Source of the DNA: an uncultured Bacteroidales bacterium
Lineage (GTDB): Bacteria > Bacteroidota > Bacteroidia > Bacteroidales > G3-4614
DNA length: 64,000 nt
Direction of reading: 5' to 3'
Assembly: GCA_949297125.1 (NCBI GenBank)
Contig: CASFRS010000018.1
Location: 1-64,000 of the forward strand
The notes beneath the pieces were generated by a model. It was not told the DNA's origin. It made no database searches and saw only the letters and a list, made by a program, of their open reading frames with translations. Numbering within the stretch: the stretch's first letter is position 1; each line of letters opens with the position of its first letter. This document shows, in pieces, positions 57,537-64,000 of this stretch. Position numbers and translations under genes: made by a program.

Positions 57537-58289
57537 ATGAATAAATTTTTGGCCGGAACAGCAATTATCCTTTCACTTGCTATGATAAACGGGAGGAGCA
57601 TGGCACAGAAAACAGACTTTAAGGCAACGACATACGAACTGTTCGTCGGAGGCAAGGTAAACCAGTGGGGCTCGATAATCAAAAAAATGGAAAAAGACCC
57701 GAACTGCCAAAGCGATATAAGCAAGATAGAACTGCTCGGCTATTATTACGGCTACATAGGGCATCTGCTTGATATAAAGGACAAGGATGCCGCATCGGTA
57801 ATGATAGAGAAGGCCGATGCCCTTTTGGATTACCTCGAACCGAAATATCCAGACAATACGCTTATAATGGCTTATTCGGCAAATATAACAGGCTACAAGA
57901 TTGCGGTATCGCCGATAAAGGCTACGGTATTGGCAAAAGGGATGATGTCGGATACGAAGAAAGCCATAAGCAAGTCGCCCAACGATGCGACGGTAAACAT
58001 ATTGACAGCCAACATATTCTTCTATATGCCCGATTTTATTGGCGGCAATACCGAAAAAGCCTTGAAACAGTACCACAAGGCCCTGGATATGTTTGAAGAG
58101 GACGAATCGCTCAGACACAACAACTGGATGTATCTCCAGTTGCTTGTAACGACAGGTATGGTAGAAGAGAAACTCAAACACTACGAAACGGCTAAAGCCT
58201 TGTATCAGAGAGTGCTTAAGCTATATCCCAATTACGTACACATACGCGACAACAGATACCCTAACCTGATTAAAAAAATGAACCAATGA
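57537..58289 (+). CDS. Secreted TPR-containing protein
   Basis: 250 residues. A signal peptide (FLAGTAIILSLAMINGRSMAQ) and helical repeats including KALKQYHKALDMFEEDESL and ALYQRVLKLYPNYVHIRDN. Probably periplasmic. The partner is unknown. Its stop overlaps the prmA start (ATGA), suggesting coupled translation. Confidence 0.75.
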   Translation: MNKFLAGTAIILSLAMINGRSMAQKTDFKATTYELFVGGKVNQWGSIIKKMEKDPNCQSDISKIELLGYYYGYIGHLLDIKDKDAASVMIEKADALLDYLEPKYPDNTLIMAYSANITGYKIAVSPIKATVLAKGMMSDTKKAISKSPNDATVNILTANIFFYMPDFIGGNTEKALKQYHKALDMFEEDESLRHNNWMYLQLLVTTGMVEEKLKHYETAKALYQRVLKLYPNYVHIRDNRYPNLIKKMNQ

Positions 58290-59131
58290 CGGGGTATGTA
58301 GAGACCGTATTGACCATAACCCCGCCCGACAAGGATGTCGCTGATTTACTTGCCGCATTTTTGGCGGAAAGCGGTTACGATACATTCCAGGATTGCGACG
58401 AAGGGATAAAAGGGTACATAAAGGAATCCCTTTACAGCGATGCGCTTGTCGAATCGGCTATCGAAGCGTTGCCCATAAGGACCAGCAGCGTTTCATACAA
58501 CAACAAACATATCCCCTTTGAGGACTGGAACAGGACGTGGATTGAAGAGAGTTTCTCTCCCGTTGCCGTAGGGGATGACTGTCTTATCCATTCTCCGGGT
58601 TACAAGCCGGACAAAAAGGTCGGGTACGATATTGAAATATTTCCTGTGATGTCTTTTGGCAGCGGACACCATCAGACGACTTACATGATGGCCGAATATC
58701 TCCTGGATGAATTCAATCCTGGAGAAACTTTCCTCGATATGGGATGCGGGACCGGCGTACTTGCCATACTTGCATCGAAACTCGGGGCCGAAAGCGTAAC
58801 TGCCATAGATATAGACGAGATTGCTTTTGAAAACTGCAAGAACAACATCCTCCTCAATTCTGCCGTAAACATTGAAGCCTTACTGGGTGATTCTGCGGCA
58901 ATAGACGGCAGGCATTTCGATGTCATTGCCGCCAACATAAACCGCAATATCCTTCTCTCCGACATGCCGGCATATGCCGGAGCTCTCAATCCGGGAGGCA
59001 GGTTGTATTTGAGCGGTTTTTTCCTGGAAGATACGGAAATCCTTAAAAACCGTGCGGCGGAGAACGGGCTCGTATTTGAAACCTGCAAGACTAAGGGTGA
59101 ATGGGCCTCGCTGAAGTTCCTGAAACCGTAA
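58286..59131 (+). CDS. prmA: Ribosomal protein L11 methyltransferase
   Basis: 281 residues. The N-terminal substrate-recognition domain is followed by the class I methyltransferase with DMGCGTGVLAILASKLGA (about 151-168, S-adenosylmethionine loop), VTAIDID and ANINRNIL (NPPF/Y-like position). It trimethylates L11. ATG overlaps the TPR stop by four bases. Clear assignment; its link to the TPR protein is unexplained. Confidence 0.93.
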   Translation: MTGYVETVLTITPPDKDVADLLAAFLAESGYDTFQDCDEGIKGYIKESLYSDALVESAIEALPIRTSSVSYNNKHIPFEDWNRTWIEESFSPVAVGDDCLIHSPGYKPDKKVGYDIEIFPVMSFGSGHHQTTYMMAEYLLDEFNPGETFLDMGCGTGVLAILASKLGAESVTAIDIDEIAFENCKNNILLNSAVNIEALLGDSAAIDGRHFDVIAANINRNILLSDMPAYAGALNPGGRLYLSGFFLEDTEILKNRAAENGLVFETCKTKGEWASLKFLKP

Positions 59132-59161
59132 AAGCGCATGCAGGCATGGTGTCATCCTGCT

Positions 59162-59182
59162 GCTGCCCGTATACGGGGCAGC
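59162..59182 (+). other. GC-rich stem-loop after prmA
   Basis: GCTGCCC ... GGGGCAGC can pair over seven bases, 30 bases after the prmA stop. There is no T-run after it, so it is at best a weak terminator. Confidence 0.35.
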
Positions 59183-59323
59183 CGGGTGTCCACGTCCGTT
59201 GTATACCTCCGGGCGTCCCTGTCGGTATGGCAGACGGCCAAAATGACAAGGTGTACGGATGCGCCGCCGCTGTTTTACTGCTATTTTTTTTACTATTATT
59301 ACCTGCACCTCGCGTTATTTTAG

Positions 59324-59331
59324 TATCTTCG
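59324..59331 (+). promoter_or_regulatory. purU: Probable -7 element of purU
   Basis: TATCTTCG, one base from TAnnTTTG, 24 bases before the purU start. No matching TTTG upstream. Confidence 0.35.
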
Positions 59332-59354
59332 CACACTCAAAAGTATGTCCATAT

Positions 59355-60230
59355 ATGCAAGTTAAGGATAAAAACAGCAAGAACGCCATATTGTTGATGC
59401 ACTGTCCCGACCAGCCCGGCATATTGGCTGTCGTAACCGACTTCATAAATGTGAACGGAGGCAACATATTGTACCTCGACCAATATGTAGACAGGGCCAA
59501 CAAAGTCTTTTTTATGCGTATAGAATGGGATTTGGAAAAATTCATCATTCCGCATGACAAAATCGAGGATTATTTTGAAACTCTGTACGGACGCAAGTAC
59601 GATATGACCTTTAAACTCCATTTCAGCGACCAGAAGCCGAAAATGGCCATATTCGTATCCAAAATGTCGCACTGCCTGTACGACTTGCTGGCAAGGTATA
59701 CGGCCGGTGAATGGGATGTGGAAATACCCCTGATTGTAAGCAACCACCCCGATATGGAGATTGCAGCCCGCCGGTTTGATATAGAGTTCATGCACCTCCC
59801 CATAACAAAGGAGAACAAGGCCGAGCAGGAAAAAAAAGAACTGCAGGTGCTTAAGGAAAAGGGAATAAACTTTATAGTGCTGGCCCGGTACATGCAGATA
59901 ATATCGGAAGATTTTATCCGCGAATACCCCAACAAGATAATAAACATACACCATTCGTTCCTTCCGGCATTTGTAGGCGCGAAGCCCTACCACGCTGCAT
60001 TCGAACGGGGTGTAAAACTGATCGGGGCGACAAGCCACTATGTTACGTGCGATTTGGATGCCGGGCCGATAATAGAGCAGGATATTGTACGCATAACCCA
60101 TAAGGACACAATAGACAATCTTGTAAGGAAGGGCCGCGATTTGGAAAAGATAGTCCTTTCGCGGGCAGTAGAGAAGCATATAGAACGGAAGATACTTGTT
60201 TACAAAAACAAAACTATCGTGTTCAATTAA
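59355..60230 (+). CDS. purU: Formyltetrahydrofolate deformylase
   Basis: 291 residues from ATG 59355; a longer frame upstream reads through the promoter and is not used. The N-terminal ACT domain (LLMHCPDQPGILAVVTDF) precedes a formyltransferase domain with NIHHSFLPAF and GATSHYVTCDLDAGPIIEQD (catalytic Asn, His, Asp). It hydrolyses 10-formyl-THF to formate, supplying one-carbon units. hisH starts immediately after its stop. Confidence 0.95.
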   Translation: MQVKDKNSKNAILLMHCPDQPGILAVVTDFINVNGGNILYLDQYVDRANKVFFMRIEWDLEKFIIPHDKIEDYFETLYGRKYDMTFKLHFSDQKPKMAIFVSKMSHCLYDLLARYTAGEWDVEIPLIVSNHPDMEIAARRFDIEFMHLPITKENKAEQEKKELQVLKEKGINFIVLARYMQIISEDFIREYPNKIINIHHSFLPAFVGAKPYHAAFERGVKLIGATSHYVTCDLDAGPIIEQDIVRITHKDTIDNLVRKGRDLEKIVLSRAVEKHIERKILVYKNKTIVFN

Positions 60231-60821
60231 ATGAAAATCGCAATAATAAAATATAATGCCGGGAACATATTTTCGGTTTATTGTGCGATGAAACGCGTAG
60301 GTGCGGATGCCGTCATAACCGATGACAAGGAGACCATTTTGTCTGCCGACAAGGTGATATTCCCGGGGGTGGGGGAGGCCGGAACCACAATGCGTTATCT
60401 TCGCAAAGAGGGGTTGGATAAAGTCATAAAGGGATTGCGCCAGCCGTTGCTGGGAATATGCATAGGGATGCAGCTCATGTGCCGTCATTCGGAAGAAGGC
60501 GATACCGAGTGCCTGGGAATATTCGATTCGGAGGTAAAAAGGTTCATCCCGCAGCAGCACGGCGACAAGGTGCCCCACATGGGCTGGAACAGTTTGTACG
60601 GCAGCGACAGGAATGTATTCGATTGCGACTTAAACGGCAAATTCGTATATTTTGTCCACAGCTATTATGTCCCTGTCTGTGCCGAAACGGCAGCGAAAGC
60701 CGATTATATACAGCCTTTCAGCGCAATGCTCAAGAAAGACAACTTTTATGCCACGCAATTCCATATCGAGAAAAGCGGAAGCGTAGGAGAGGAGATACTG
60801 AACGGTTTTCTGAAACTTTGA
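60231..60821 (+). CDS. hisH: Imidazole glycerol phosphate synthase glutaminase subunit
   Basis: 196 residues. Class I glutaminase: nucleophile Cys77 in LLGICIGMQLM, with His178 and Glu180 in QFHIEKSG. It supplies ammonia to HisF. First his gene in the window; hisG, hisD, hisC and hisB are not here. It abuts purU without a gap, so the two may share a transcript. Confidence 0.96.
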   Translation: MKIAIIKYNAGNIFSVYCAMKRVGADAVITDDKETILSADKVIFPGVGEAGTTMRYLRKEGLDKVIKGLRQPLLGICIGMQLMCRHSEEGDTECLGIFDSEVKRFIPQQHGDKVPHMGWNSLYGSDRNVFDCDLNGKFVYFVHSYYVPVCAETAAKADYIQPFSAMLKKDNFYATQFHIEKSGSVGEEILNGFLKL

Positions 60822-60826
60822 GAAAG

Positions 60827-61558
60827 ATGATAGAACTCGTACCTGCAATAGATATAATAGGGGGCAAATGCGTACGCCTGACCCAGGGAGACTACAGCCG
60901 GAAAACCGAATACGGGGCTGAACCGGCAGATATTGCCCGACAGTTTGAAGAGTGCGGAATAAAGCGCCTGCATATGGTTGACCTGGACGGGGCAAGAAGC
61001 AACCATATAGTAAATTACCGTGTTTTGGAGAAAGTTGCGGCAAAGACGTCCCTGACAATAGATTTCGGCGGCGGGCTTAAAAGCGATGACGATATACGGA
61101 TTGCATTCGAGTGCGGTGCAGCGATGGTTACCGGCGGGAGCATTGCCGTGAAGGAACGCGACAAGTTCCTGTCGTGGATAGGCCGGTACGGCAGCGACAA
61201 GATAATACTCGGTGCGGACGTGAAAAACGGCAATATAGCGGTAAGCGGCTGGGAGGAGACTTCCGATATGGAACTGATCGATTTTATTGCCGGATATATG
61301 GAATCCGGAATCAGGAAGACGATAGCGACCGATATCAGCCGCGACGGGATGCTGGAAGGCCCATCGGTAGGGATGTACAAGGAGATGTTGCAGAAACTGC
61401 CGGGCCTGTATGTCATTGCCAGCGGGGGGGTGTCGTCAATGGCCGATATAGAAAAACTCGCCGAAGCGGGAGTCCCTTCCGTAATATTCGGCAAGGCCAT
61501 CTACGAAGGGAGAATCACCGTAAAGGAATTAGAAAAATACATAGTATCAAACCAGTAA
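60827..61558 (+). CDS. hisA: ProFAR isomerase
   Basis: 243 residues from ATG 60827 (the same frame stays open far upstream inside hisH, but that part is not coding). [25 protein letters not shown] and [13 protein letters not shown] fit HisA, with catalytic Asp9 near the N-terminus. It isomerises the ProFAR intermediate in histidine synthesis. Five bases after hisH. Confidence 0.96.
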   Translation: MIELVPAIDIIGGKCVRLTQGDYSRKTEYGAEPADIARQFEECGIKRLHMVDLDGARSNHIVNYRVLEKVAAKTSLTIDFGGGLKSDDDIRIAFECGAAMVTGGSIAVKERDKFLSWIGRYGSDKIILGADVKNGNIAVSGWEETSDMELIDFIAGYMESGIRKTIATDISRDGMLEGPSVGMYKEMLQKLPGLYVIASGGVSSMADIEKLAEAGVPSVIFGKAIYEGRITVKELEKYIVSNQ

Positions 61559-61562
61559 GAAA

Positions 61563-62318
61563 ATGCTTGCAAAAAGAATTATCCCGTGTCTTGACGTAAA
61601 AGACGGAAAGACTGTAAAAGGAGTAAACTTCGTAAACTTCAGAGATGCCGGCGATCCGGTAGAGTTAGGAAAGCAGTACAGCGACCAGGGTGCCGACGAG
61701 TTGGTATTTCTCGATATTACGGCCTCGTACGAAGGGAGAAAGACATTTACCGACGTAGTGAAACGTGTGGCCGAAAACGTAAGCATACCCTTTACCGTAG
61801 GAGGCGGCATAACCGAACTGGCCGATGTGGAAAGGTTGTTGAATGCCGGTGCGGACAAGGTGTCGGTGAACTCGCTGGCGTTGAAAAGGCCCGAAATAAT
61901 AAACGAGATAGCAGAGCATTTCGGTTCTCAGGTTTGTGTAGTGGCGATTGACGCTAATTTTGAAGACAATTTTTGGCGCTGTTATGTAAACGGCGGACAC
62001 CTCCCCACCGACAAAGAGATCTTTTCGTGGGCCAAAGAAGCGCAGGAACGCGGGGCCGGAGAGATACTCTTTACCAGCATGACTCACGATGGGATGAAAA
62101 TAGGATACCCCAATGAGGCTTTGAGGCAGTTGAGCGACACGCTCAAGATACCGGTAATAGCATCGGGGGGTGCAGGGAAAAAAGAAGACTTCAAGGATGT
62201 GTTTGAAATAGGGCATGCCGATGCCGCCCTTGCCGCAAGCGTATTCCATTTCGGGGAGATAAAGATACCGGAACTGAAACAGTATCTGTCCGAGCAGAAT
62301 ATCTGCGTCAGACTTTAA
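61563..62318 (+). CDS. hisF: Imidazole glycerol phosphate synthase cyclase subunit
   Basis: 251 residues. [19 protein letters not shown] (catalytic Asp11), VVAIDANF (second Asp) and [13 protein letters not shown] are HisF hallmarks. With HisH it makes imidazole glycerol phosphate and AICAR. Four bases after hisA. Confidence 0.97.
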   Translation: MLAKRIIPCLDVKDGKTVKGVNFVNFRDAGDPVELGKQYSDQGADELVFLDITASYEGRKTFTDVVKRVAENVSIPFTVGGGITELADVERLLNAGADKVSVNSLALKRPEIINEIAEHFGSQVCVVAIDANFEDNFWRCYVNGGHLPTDKEIFSWAKEAQERGAGEILFTSMTHDGMKIGYPNEALRQLSDTLKIPVIASGGAGKKEDFKDVFEIGHADAALAASVFHFGEIKIPELKQYLSEQNICVRL

Positions 62319-62355
62319 AGAATTACATGACCTATAAAACGGGTACAGACATAAA

Positions 62356-62961
62356 ATGGAAAATATGAAACTCGATTTTGAAAAGATGGGCGGACTTGTT
62401 CCTGCCATAATACAGGATAAATACACCGGGAAAGTGCTTATGCTCGGGTTCATGAATGAAGAGGCTCTGGAGAAGACCGTGCAGTCGGGCAAGGTAACAT
62501 TCTTCAGCCGCACAAAGAACAGGTTGTGGACGAAAGGCGAGACAAGCGGCAACTTCCTTGACGTATGCGAAATAATGCCCGATTGCGACAATGACACCCT
62601 TCTTATAAAGGTAAAACCCGCCGGGCCCGTATGCCATACAGGCAGCGACACCTGTTTCGGGGAGGTCAATGCTGCCGATATTACGTTCCTTTCATATTTG
62701 CAGGATTTCATAGTCCGCCGCAAGGAGGAGATGCCGGAAGGCTCGTATACAACCGCTCTTTTCAGGAAAGGCGTGAACCGGATGGCCCAGAAAGTCGGGG
62801 AAGAAGGAGTAGAGACCGTAATTGAAGCGACAAACGGGACAGACGAAGGATTGATATATGAAGCTTCCGACCTTATATATCACCTTATAGTGCTCCTTAC
62901 ATCCAAAGGCCACAGGATTGAAGAACTGGCCAACGAACTTAAGAAGAGACACAAAGAATAG
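62356..62961 (+). CDS. hisIE: Bifunctional PRA-CH cyclohydrolase / PR-ATP pyrophosphatase
   Basis: 201 residues. The N-terminal HisI part has MLGFMNEEALEKT, the DCDNDTLL metal motif and GPVCHTGSDTCF; the C-terminal HisE part has KVGEEGVETVIEA. It performs steps 2 and 3 of histidine synthesis. Follows hisF by 37 bases. Confidence 0.97.
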   Translation: MENMKLDFEKMGGLVPAIIQDKYTGKVLMLGFMNEEALEKTVQSGKVTFFSRTKNRLWTKGETSGNFLDVCEIMPDCDNDTLLIKVKPAGPVCHTGSDTCFGEVNAADITFLSYLQDFIVRRKEEMPEGSYTTALFRKGVNRMAQKVGEEGVETVIEATNGTDEGLIYEASDLIYHLIVLLTSKGHRIEELANELKKRHKE

Positions 62962-62967
62962 ACGGTC

Positions 62968-63678
62968 ATGGATGACACCTTGTTGATAGACTATAACGGC
63001 GTTGATGTCGAGAGAAAAGAGTATACCGTTCTTAAAAACGTCGATTTCAAACTCTATTCCGGCGAATTCGTCTATTTCATAGGGCTTGTGGGCAGCGGGA
63101 AAAGCAGCCTCCTCAAGACATTTTATGCGGAAATTCCCGTAACGACCGGAAGTGCCAGGGTGCTCGATTATGACATGCTTGCCTTGCGGAAACGGGATAT
63201 ACCGATGTTAAGGAGGAAAATAGGGATAGTCTTCCAGGACTTCCAGCTGTTGATAGACCGTTCGGTAGGGGCCAATCTCGAATTCGTGCTTAAGGCGACA
63301 GGGTGGAAAGACAAGGGCGAAATAAACGACCGGGTTGAAGAGGTCCTTACAAAAGTCGGGATGCAGACAAAAGCCTACAAGATGCCGCACGAACTTTCGG
63401 GGGGCGAACAGCAGCGCATAGTGATAGCGCGGGCTCTGCTCAATTCGCCCAAACTTATCCTTGCCGATGAACCTACCGGAAATCTCGACCCGCAGACAGG
63501 GAACAAGATAGCCGAGTTGTTGCATGAAATATGCAGTACGGGCACATCGGTGATAATGACCACGCACAACCACAATATTATACAGGATTATCCCGGGCGG
63601 GTGGTAAAGTTCGAGGACAAGCATATAAACGAAACCTTTTTTATAAACAGGAATAAAGCAAACACAGAAAACATATAA
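62968..63678 (+). CDS. ftsE: FtsE-like ABC transporter ATPase
   Basis: 236 residues. Walker [11 protein letters not shown] (39-48), signature [16 protein letters not shown] and Walker [14 protein letters not shown]. The sequence and size match the cell-division ATPase FtsE in Bacteroidota, where ftsX is often elsewhere; here no FtsX-like gene follows. Start six bases after hisIE, so probably cotranscribed with his genes. Confidence 0.85.
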   Translation: MDDTLLIDYNGVDVERKEYTVLKNVDFKLYSGEFVYFIGLVGSGKSSLLKTFYAEIPVTTGSARVLDYDMLALRKRDIPMLRRKIGIVFQDFQLLIDRSVGANLEFVLKATGWKDKGEINDRVEEVLTKVGMQTKAYKMPHELSGGEQQRIVIARALLNSPKLILADEPTGNLDPQTGNKIAELLHEICSTGTSVIMTTHNHNIIQDYPGRVVKFEDKHINETFFINRNKANTENI

Positions 63679-63682
63679 GCGT

Positions 63683-64000
63683 ATGAAAGTATTGAAGTTC
63701 GGAGGGACCTCCGTGGGATCGGCCCAACGTATGAAAGACGTCGCAAAACTGATATGCGACGGAGAGCAGAAAATAGTTGTGTTGTCGGCCATGTCGGGAA
63801 CGACAAACACGTTGGTGGAAATATCGGATTATCTGTATAAGAAGAACCCCGAAGGAGCCAATGAGACAATAAACAAACTCGAAAAAAAGTATTCGGGAGT
63901 AATTGACGAACTCTACTCGACCGATGAATACAGGACAAAGGCGAAAGAGACGCTGAAATTCAACTTCGATCTTATACGTTCATTCACCAAGTCGCTTTTT
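63683..64000 (+). CDS. Aspartokinase, N-terminal part (cut by the window end)
   Basis: 106 residues are visible. MKVLKFGGTSVGSAQRM is the substrate-binding start of aspartate kinase, and VVLSAMSGTTNTLVEI follows. It phosphorylates aspartate for lysine, threonine and methionine synthesis. Whether it continues into homoserine dehydrogenase cannot be seen. Four bases after the ftsE-like stop. Confidence 0.9.
   Translation, partial: MKVLKFGGTSVGSAQRMKDVAKLICDGEQKIVVLSAMSGTTNTLVEISDYLYKKNPEGANETINKLEKKYSGVIDELYSTDEYRTKAKETLKFNFDLIRSFTKSLF

Noticed and set aside
60458-60826. A longer HisA with about 120 extra N-terminal residues
   Set aside because: The extra part lies inside hisH in another frame and has no family similarity; ATG 60827 starts the conserved barrel.

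Overview
The window comes from a Bacteroidota chromosome, most likely order Bacteroidales. The support is gene content (TonB-dependent receptor with a carboxypeptidase-regulatory-like domain, DUF349 repeat protein, short RpoD of 286 residues, leuA-leuC-leuD-leuA2-leuB order, CysD/CysN with SLC13 permease) and promoters of the Bacteroidota type (TTTG about 19-21 bases before TAnnTTTG) instead of -35/-10 boxes. Start codons follow A-rich stretches, not Shine-Dalgarno sites. I cannot name the genus. No rRNA, tRNA, CRISPR, transposase or integrase gene was recognised.

Layout. 1-265: tandem 81-bp repeat that ends in a consensus promoter. 266-3957: ATP-grasp-like protein, then on the minus strand nitroreductase, DUF2520 protein, KdsC-like phosphatase and Maf. 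4072-10474: TonB-dependent receptor, then minus-strand comEC, rpe, a small ORF and an ECF sigma factor. 10764-16685: nucleotidyltransferase, then a tightly coupled run tsaC-like / sugar transferase / ClC channel / fmt. 16839-17586: solitary S24 (CI/LexA-like) repressor with a possible decayed relative. 17728-23824 (minus): UDP-sugar dehydrogenase, undecaprenyl-phosphate sugar transferase, DUF349 protein, M16 peptidase. 24138-31329: sulfate activation genes cysQ, SLC13 permease, cysC, cysD, cysN, ending in a PAPS-type sulfotransferase and a terminator. 31496-37595: OPT transporter, cytidylate kinase-like protein, NDH-2, TPR lipoprotein-type or periplasmic protein. 37832-41151: thrS-infC-rpmI-rplT. 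41238-43337: membrane/cytidylate-kinase fusion and a frameshifted acetyltransferase. 43485-49891 (minus): leucine operon with leader peptide and attenuator. 50175-56053 (minus): rpoD, degP/htrA, uvrA. 56437-58289: second promoter repeat, YtxH / holin-like / small protein, TPR protein. 58286-64000: prmA, purU, hisH-hisA-hisF-hisIE, ftsE-like ABC ATPase and the start of an aspartokinase.

How the parts work together. The sulfate cluster takes up and activates sulfate to PAPS (CysD/CysN, CysC), uses it in a sulfotransferase, and removes PAP through CysQ. No APS/PAPS reductase or sulfite reductase is present here, so the visible output is sulfonation, not cysteine synthesis. This resembles the steroid/cholesterol sulfation cluster reported in gut Bacteroides. 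The leucine genes form one operon under a classical ribosome-stalling attenuator. A dispersed element occurs in three places (positions 6-230, 53088-53152 minus, 56437-56497), each time pointing into a gene start, each with a different but self-complementary hairpin arm and two of them with a good promoter at the end.
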